DNA from: Micrococcales bacterium
Lineage (GTDB): Bacteria; Actinomycetota; Actinomycetes; S36-B12; UBA10799
Assembly: GCA_023252115.1 (NCBI GenBank)
Contig: JAHEXM010000125.1
Span: 1-5,961, forward strand
DNA length: 5,961 bases
Reading direction: 5' to 3'
Both the position numbers and the translations under genes were made by a program. The first letter of the stretch is position 1. Each line of letters begins with the position of its first letter. Below are positions 5,834-5,961 of the stretch, one piece after another. The notes under the pieces were generated by a model. It ran no database searches, was not told the origin of the DNA, and saw only the letters and a program-made list of their open reading frames with translations.

Positions 5834-5961
5834 GGCTCTCGGGCGACAGATCGTTGGCTCGCAGTGCAATATTCCGCACACCAGCATTACGCAGCGACCC
5901 CAAGAGCTCCAGTTCCGCTCCGATTTGCTTGCTCTGGTGGTCGTCAAAGAAGTACGCAACG
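5772..5961 (-). CDS. C-terminal fragment of a probable XRE-family regulator (5' end outside the window)
   Basis: The minus strand is open from the window edge to a TAG at 5772-5774, giving the last 62 residues of a protein that begins VAYFFDD, continues IGAELELLGSLRNAGVRNIA, then LRANDLSPESLSAIAAMIEN and ends RQLEGLSDE. This closely resembles, from memory, the C-terminus of actinobacterial helix-turn-helix (XRE) proteins, which have an 'xxYFFDD ... ELELLxALRDAGVRxIALRAxGLSPESL ... RxLEGL' tail encoded near MAB_1171c-type genes. The DNA-binding N-terminus would be outside the window, so that part is unverified. It is convergent with the membrane protein gene and overlaps it by 62 bp. In the expected model the regulator binds DNA and is a substrate or partner of the ImmA-like peptidase; this is inference. 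Composition agrees with the neighbours. Confidence 0.75.
   Translation of the reverse strand, partial: VAYFFDDHQSKQIGAELELLGSLRNAGVRNIALRANDLSPESLSAIAAMIENARQLEGLSDE

Overview
The window looks like a chromosomal segment of a moderately GC-rich actinobacterium. Long threonine-rich tails, an actinobacterial-style PheA and an ImmA/MAB_1171c-type gene pair point that way. A member of Acidimicrobiia or a related freshwater/marine lineage is my best guess, but no rRNA or tRNA is present to confirm it.

Layout. (1) Bases 1-923, minus strand: a secreted protein with a signal peptide and RTX-like glycine/aspartate repeats ends at an in-frame TAG (402-404). The same frame stays open for another 133 codons to the window edge and there encodes the start of a calpain-family (C2) cysteine protease domain. 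This looks like one protease gene broken by a single nonsense codon. (2) Bases 1132-2691, plus strand, divergent from the protease: a 519-residue ECF-type sigma factor fused to a zinc anti-sigma-like motif (Cys200/His223/Cys227/Cys230), two hydrophobic segments and a ~200-residue Ser/Thr/Pro tail ending in KPTTT repeats and two cysteines. (3) Bases 2737-2892, minus strand: a 51-codon ORF with a good ribosome binding site, encoding a short membrane or exported peptide. (4) Bases 2993-3922, minus strand: complete prephenate dehydratase (pheA), the only clear housekeeping gene. (5) Bases 4089-5833, plus strand: an ImmA/IrrE-type zinc metallopeptidase gene overlapping (ATGA) a seven-helix membrane protein of the MAB_1171c/DUF6545 type. 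(6) Bases 5772-5961, minus strand: the 3' end of a gene whose product resembles the C-terminus of actinobacterial XRE regulators. It runs tail-to-tail into the membrane protein gene and overlaps it by 62 bp.

How they may work together. Two signalling modules can be proposed. One is a membrane-tethered sigma factor beside a divergently transcribed secreted protease. The other is a metallopeptidase/membrane protein pair with a convergent regulator, reminiscent of ImmA-ImmR or IrrE-DdrO systems where the peptidase cleaves or inactivates a repressor. Both are inferences from domain content and gene order. No CRISPR array, insertion sequence, tRNA or rRNA was seen.
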